DNA of 64,000 nucleotides, from contig WNNJ02002049.1 in assembly GCA_012934845.2 (NCBI GenBank), positions 162,873 to 226,872 on the forward strand. Reading direction: 5' to 3'. The stretch is from Pomphorhynchus laevis. Lineage: Eukaryota; Acanthocephala; Palaeacanthocephala; Echinorhynchida; Pomphorhynchidae. A program made the translations under genes and the position numbers. Positions 58,579 to 64,000 of this stretch are shown here, piece after piece; position 1 is the first letter of the stretch, and each line of letters begins with the position of its first letter. The notes below the pieces were generated by a model. The model searched no databases, was not told the origin of the DNA, and saw only the letters and a program-made list of their open reading frames with translations.

Positions 58579-58869
58579 GTATTATAGTGTTTTTGCATTA
58601 TAGTGTTTATAATATGAAAACTTTGGATTTATGATATTGGCTTTATAAAATATTATCTGCATTTAAGTATTCATGACATTAGCGATGCAAATATTACACG
58701 ACCCGTTTAGAAATGATAATTTAGAGACGGTTTAACTAAACTTGTAAAATACAAAAATCTGGATTTATATAGTTATTATTTATGGATTGAATATATCAAT
58801 AATGTTAATGTATCCTTTTTTAGTATATTTGAGAAGTTTACAAATGCGATTTTCTACTAATTACATCTA

Positions 58870-59130
58870 TTTGCTTTGAGCAAATGTCCGCTGACCAACA
58901 AATTTGAATTATTCGTAACTAAACGCAATATCAACGTTACACCTCTCTCGTTGAATCAGCTGTCCATTCATATACGCCAATCAACATTTAAGCCGTTCTT
59001 CAAACGCCAAATCCAATCCCATTTAAACAATTTGACTAATTTATCTGCTTTACTTTTCTGCTATTTTTTTGTTAGTTAATAGAATTGTAAGCGTGCAGCT
59101 AGCACGCATGTGCCACTTTAAATAAATTAT
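58870..59130 (+). mobile_element. LINE 3' end fragment
   Basis: Encodes IRQSTFKPFFKRQIQSHLNN, the C-terminal tail type that follows the AAPxLWNxLP region in CR1-group ORF2 (s-x-x-F-K-x-x-L-K-x-x-L). It ends with a hairpin (GTGCAGCTAGCACGC), then ATGTGCCACTTTAAATAAAT, resembling the ends at 3945-4512 and 21845-22300 but a different subfamily. Confidence 0.5.
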
Positions 59131-59139
59131 TAATGTTTC

Positions 59140-60298
59140 ATCCTTCAAAAACTCATAAGTAGCGTGCACATGATGATTAACTTTTGCGATTAACTCACAA
59201 TGCCATGAGTATATTTCGTTTTTACAAAAATATATCATTTAAAACAATTAAAAATAAATAATATTTTCTTCGGTTGTAACGCTAAAAAGCTTCGCATATT
59301 AATAATGTAATATAATTTGACCGTATAACTATTATATTATTTATAATATTGATGATCATATTAATTTATATTTGATTAACTTATCAATCCATCAAAGTAA
59401 AACATAAGATTATTAAAACTAATACAATTAAGATAATAAAAAATAATTGATTATAATTTGACGTGTCGGGCTAATTATATTAGTCTGATATCGGACTTAG
59501 CAGTTTGAAGTATTAGCAATTCTTTAGCTACCAAATTTAACAATGAAAGGAAATAACACCAACAAAATATAGTTTCATTTAGCTCATGTTCAAATTGGCA
59601 TGCAATAATATTTTTAAAGCACATATTTGATAATGTTCGGTGTATGTCCCTATATATGGGTGTATAAAATTGAATAAATTAACAAGTTCTAAATACCATC
59701 ATAATTTGTTCACAAAATTTGATTTTTTTATATAAAAATTTAATTTTTTAAATTAAGGTTTTTATTTAAAATAACTTAATAATTTAATAATTTATATAGA
59801 TCGTAATTTTCAATGCATAAAATTAAATGTTTAGCTTGCTTAAGTATTTTGGAGCATCTGGCTGGATCAGAGAAGTTATGAAATGAAAATTATAAAATAA
59901 TGACAACAGGACAAATAAAGTTTATAAATCTAATAATAATATCAATAAAGCTTATTTTATATTAAAAGTTGAAACCATTTAATTATTTTTATAAATTAAA
60001 AGATTGGAATTTAAGTTATTAAATGTTTAACAAGTTTAAAATGCTGTCAAATTTTCGTAATTAAATAAAAAAAATTTCACCCTTTAATTTTACCAATACT
60101 TTGTGATATTTTGATATTTTAAGATTAAAATATTAAAACGCTAATTCGAAAATGTAAATTATTCTACAAATTATACTTTTTCGTTTTAATGCCAATTTAT
60201 CTGCTACGAAATTGTGAAATACATAAACCTCGTATAATATTATTTATGTATATAATATTAATATATACTCATTTTAATGTATTTAAGAATACATTTAG
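59140..60298. other. Intron of gene 2, remainder, nothing recognised
   Basis: A+T-rich sequence. No coding pattern, RNA gene or repeat recognised. Confidence 0.5.
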
Positions 60299-60964
60299 TA
60301 CCAATGGATCAAAAATGGATCTGAACTTTCACAATCATCAAGATTTACAACAATGTACAAGCAACGTGATAACGAGATAATTATTAGAATTGAGTCATTG
60401 TCCTCAATTGATGAGGGCATCTACAAGCTAATGCTTACTGATTTTACTGGAAAGTCAGTATTGTTACCGGTCACAGAGTTATTTGTCATTCAATCAATGG
60501 GAATTGACACTACATCCATGATATGTTCATTAGAAGATTTGATCAAACTGGAAAAGTCGCCACCGATGTTACAACCCAATATAACACCAGGTGTCGATAC
60601 TACTAATTACATATCACTGCAAAATTTCCAGGGTCTTGAAGAGCCTTTAAAACACAATGACGAAATGCTAGAGTCCGGGGTTGACACGAGCGGATATATA
60701 CCCATGCAGGCGTTTGTACAATTAGATCAGAATACTATAAAGAAGGATATTGAAGACAACGATTTGGATTACAATCCAGTTTACAATAAAGATCTGCTTA
60801 CGTATTTGGAAAATAACGCGGGACGAAAGGATTATGTTCAAGTTGTGGAATATCATGATACATTACAGAACACGTGCAGTGTTGGCGCAATGGATGATGT
60901 CAACACGACCGAAGGTGCAGACTTTCACCTGAGTAGTCATTATACTGCTTTCTCAGATATTAAG
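60299..60964 (+). CDS. Gene 2 cassette exon: second half of Ig11, three-motif linker, first half of Ig12
   Basis: Acceptor ACATTTAG and donor GTAAGT, phase 0 at both ends. It opens YQWIKNGSELSQSSRF with Trp as third codon, then SLSSIDEGIYKLMLTDFTG. The linker has IDTTSMICSLEDLIKLE, VDTTNYISLQNFQGLE and VDTSGYIPMQAFVQLD, plus a fourth degenerate copy (NPVYNKDLLTYLEN). Ig12 starts around GAMDDVNTTEGADFHLSSHY. Confidence 0.9.
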
Positions 60965-61119
60965 GTAAGTAAATATATTTGGTGCTAATTTTCAATTACT
61001 AAGGAAATAATTTGATGATAATATCAAAATTATTAAATTATAAAATTATTATCAAATTATATTTAATGATTAATTATATTTCTTTATGTCAGGTAGTTTT
61101 CAAAAATGTTTATGAATTA

Positions 61120-61375
61120 ATATGATCACCTAACTGAGTCTACGTATTTTATATTATTTATAAATACAAAATATTTCTAAATAAGGAATATATAATATAA
61201 TAATAAATAATTAAATAGTTATAGATAATTAATAATTGATATATAAGATTTTATACAATTGATATTTAAAATAAAAACAACTTTTATAAATTAACTAATA
61301 AAGAACAGAAGATGAATCAGAATAAGGATTAGAGGTCATCAGAAGGAACATCTAACCATAGGATTGTAGCAACTC
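61120..61375 (-). repeat. Penelope-like 3' tail copy, inverted
   Basis: Plus-strand start ATCACCTAACTGAGTCTACG is the complement of the common tail end. It runs to the complement of the CTGATGACCTCTAATCCTTA block near 61340. The structured helices are mostly missing. Confidence 0.55.
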
Positions 61376-61611
61376 AGGTTTATATTAATTAATATAATTT
61401 GATTATATTTATAATTAAAAATATTTTAGTAAATATGATATAAATTTTAATTTTATAATATTTATTAATATCACTTATTAATAATATAATATACAATATA
61501 ATACATAAAATAACGACATTCTAAGTATTGCCATACTAATGGTAATAACTGTATGATATTGGTCTTCTTAGAAATTATTTAAATTATTTAATAGACGCGT
61601 ATTATTTATAA

Positions 61612-62340
61612 CTAGGGTCCCATAATAGTAAACTGTGGATCATTATTGTTAATATCTTCAATGTGGATCTCGATATGATACAACCTCTGATTTTTTTCAT
61701 TAATCAGAATTAATACTAACGTACAGTTGTCAATCTGTGGACATATCCGAAGGTCAACGAGTCGTTCACGATCGAGTGGTTTTTGTAGCAAAATCATACC
61801 GGTATTTTCGTCAACATTGAAAAATTGCGTTAAACTATCTTTGGCGGCAAGTTAAAAAAACACTTTCAATCGGCTCATATAAATACGATTATGTATAAAA
61901 TTTCCTTTTTACGTAACGATATGTTTATTCATATTTTAGACTAATAACGTATACTACTAACTTACTATTTTTAAAGGTCTCGGCATATTTTACCGTCGAC
62001 CACTAGCATCACACGCAGCAAGAAAAAGAAAAAATAATGTATCAAGAAAAAAGTGTCAACAAATCCCCTGCATCCAAGCCTCTCTATTCCATGACATTGG
62101 CTCCAATAGGACAACCAAGCGTTGCAGTATACTTGCCATTCAATGTTGGAGGATTTGTGCAATTTGCTCGAAGCTTATCTTGAAAGTCTTTCTAATCCCT
62201 TCACTAGGACGTTTCTATTATTGATTTGATTGAGAAATAAAGGTGATTTTGGCAGTCGATTGATGTCCATTGTCAATATGTGAATCACATACCTGCATCG
62301 GCGACTGTAATCGTACCTTTAATTGCTTCAAACTATCCAT
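61612..62340 (-). pseudogene. Cadherin-repeat fragment, antisense to gene 2
   Basis: Read from 62340 down, the pieces fall in cadherin order. 62320-62218 has DNGHQSTAKITF (end of one repeat). About 62190-62100 has NPPTLNGKYTATLGCPIGAN (start of the next). 61855-61612 has AAKDSLTQFFNVDENTGMIL, then LQKPLDRERL, ending HIEIHIEDINNNDPQF, with the diagnostic LDRE and DxNDxxPxF calcium-binding motifs. Stops and frame changes separate the pieces and I see no usable splice sites. It looks like a decayed copy of a protocadherin/FAT-type gene rather than live exons. Confidence 0.6.
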
Positions 62341-62679
62341 AATTCTTATTGATCTATTAATTTGATGTATGTCACAGCGGGGAAATCTGCTCAGTTCTTC
62401 TGTGGCAAACCACATTTTTTGTCTGGTTAGATTTTACAGCCGTATAATAGTACCCGACTTAATATTAATTCCTACACTCTTGTCTTTGTTTTAAACACAC
62501 GTCGTTTCGTTTCCATAATTTCGAGAGGCCACCAAACGCTCGATTAGCGATAAATACTCAAGTTTTTAAGTATATACACAATATATGTGCTCGTACTTAA
62601 GCTAGCCATGCTTGATTTTATCTTGAAGAGAACAGATGGTTGATGTAGCTTTTTTGTCATTGTTTCTTCATCATTTTAG

Positions 62680-62970
62680 ATATTTTGGTACCATGACAAT
62701 AAACAACTAGAACAAAATTATCATATTCAATGGGACTGTGATCTTGTCAAAAAGGTCATTACTTTAAAAGTTAGCAATGCGAAAATATCGGATAGTGGAA
62801 TGTACGTCTTGCAAGTCATGACTGACACTACTCAGTCGTCAACCTCGGCTGTCGTCACCATTAACAAATATACTGGATTAAACTGTGAGCCAATAGTTAA
62901 GTCAATATATGAAAACATTGTTGAAGAAGAAATTAAGGAATCGAAGAAACATTATAGTCAAATCAAAAAG
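62680..62970 (+). CDS. Gene 2 exon: second half of Ig12 and linker (last exon in window)
   Basis: 97 codons. Acceptor TCATTTTAG ends at 62679 and donor GTATAA starts at 62971, phase 0 at both ends. It opens IFWYHDNKQLEQNYHI with Trp as third codon, then SNAKISDSGMYVLQVMTDTT and AVVTINKYTG as the G strand. The tail is a charged linker (VEEEIKESKKHYSQIKK) without a clear 16-residue motif. It fits the preceding exon in frame. The gene continues to the right of the window. Confidence 0.85.
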
Positions 62971-64000
62971 GTATAATGTTTTTATGTAACCATTTTAGTC
63001 TGTTTCAGTAATAGTCGGTTACCTTTTAGCATATGGAGTTTCAATTTTAAAAATATTAATTTATATTTATTAGAATATTTATGCTGTATTCTTTAGCTAT
63101 AAGCTTTGGTAAGTTGATCCGCGAAAGAATCATCAAAGAAAATTTATTCTCTGAATATTATTATTGATTATTAGAAAATTAATTCACATAAATTGATGTA
63201 TAGAAAATTGATTTTAGAAAGTCTTTAATACCAAATTCAAATACAATAAATCATAACACGTCGCTCGAAAACTAAGTCGTTTTGTAATTGTAATTTTTGA
63301 GTTAATTGTCATTGTAAATTTAATCTTCAAAAACGTTATGCTAAGAAAAAAAGATGCATTTTTAATTTATCTACCAATAACTTGAGCAAACTGACGAGCA
63401 ATCATCATCACTGATTAATACCAGAAAACTGGCAAAAATGTATTTTAATGCAAAAGAAACTATAATAATTACTCGTGATGCATGCAGTCGTGTGATTATT
63501 GAAATTTTCGAGTTATTAGTCTTTGTTAATTACTCATATTGTATTCCAAGTAAACATTACAAATGGCTACTTCAAAACAATTAAATAATAATTTAGACGG
63601 ATATTTTCTATTACAAAAATCAGCGTGTTTTAATAATAGAATTCAGCAATAAATAGGACAAAGAAGGAAAGACCAAATCGGTTTCTCAATTAATTTAGAT
63701 GCTATTAAAGACAGTTTTAGCCTTTACACTTTTCATTTGTTCGATTAAATGTTAATCAAATTAAATTTAATTAATCAAATTAAATTTAATTAAATTTATT
63801 TAAATCAAATAAAATTTTAATCAAATTTTAATTGTAAGAAATTCATAAGTCAATTTTCTGATGATCCATATTCGTATATTAATTTTTCTCTATTCCATTT
63901 AAAACGATAAATTTTAATATTTATTCATAATTTTCACTCATTTATGTAAATATTATTAAATAAGATATTGCATATATTAAAATATATAATTATATAATAA
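62971..64000. other. Start of the next intron of gene 2
   Basis: A+T-rich with AATTAAATTT-type runs near 63740-63830. No exon or transposon recognised before the window ends. Confidence 0.5.

Noticed and set aside
60750-60932. Overlapping plus-strand ORF in a second frame
   Set aside because: It lies inside the 60299-60964 exon, whose frame carries the Ig and linker motifs.

Overview
The window is a stretch of a strongly A+T-rich invertebrate animal genome (about three quarters A+T by eye). It contains kilobase-sized introns with GT-AG ends and a dense load of decayed transposable elements. The protein-coding content is two head-to-tail plus-strand genes, or one locus with an internal terminal exon and an internal start, for giant immunoglobulin-repeat proteins of the muscle cytoskeleton type (titin/kettin/UNC-89-like architecture). 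I cannot assign the phylum. Giant Ig-repeat muscle proteins, Penelope-like elements, CR1/L2-like and RTE LINEs and tRNA-derived SINEs fit a worm-like or arthropod-like invertebrate.

Gene 1 (exons at 1356-1522, 2552-2806, 5009-5186, 8054-11461, 12528-12716, 14165-14869, 16183-16250 and 17611-17805) enters from the left with Ig domains. It then has one 3.4-kb exon of low-complexity, charged sequence with degenerate HSSTV-type repeats, two further Ig domains, and a C-terminal tail ending in TGA at 17803-17805 with AATAAA at 17851. All exon junctions join in frame. The interval 17806-23471 separates the genes and is filled with LINE, SINE and Penelope-like debris.

Gene 2 starts at ATG 23472, with an in-frame TAA six bases upstream and no acceptor between, and runs off the right end. 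I find 13 exons, including a small one at 25343-25442 and a last one at 62680-62970. They encode twelve Ig domains joined by linkers built on a 16-residue motif, roughly [IV]D-x-x-S-[YFI]-[IV]-x-P-x-A-F-K-x-L-E. Eleven copies are packed in the 28386-29665 exon and one to three lie in most later linkers. In nine of the twelve Ig domains a phase-0 intron lies exactly two codons before the core Trp position, so most exons are 'half Ig - linker - half Ig' cassettes.

Introns hold two kinds of Penelope-like element. One is conventional (43353-44512, minus). The other is an A+T-rich lineage whose 3' tail is scattered through the window more than ten times and carries a conserved pairing pattern resembling a pseudoknotted RNA. 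They also hold CR1/L2-like and RTE LINE pieces, two SINE families, foldback elements, a minisatellite, a tRNA-Cys gene on the minus strand, an antisense cadherin-repeat fragment and a possible NOP16-like fragment. The most striking small element is a 306-bp terminal-inverted-repeat element at 725-1030 containing what looks like a complete hammerhead ribozyme. A second striking item is a dispersed repeat that carries a piece homologous to one of gene 2's own Ig exons.
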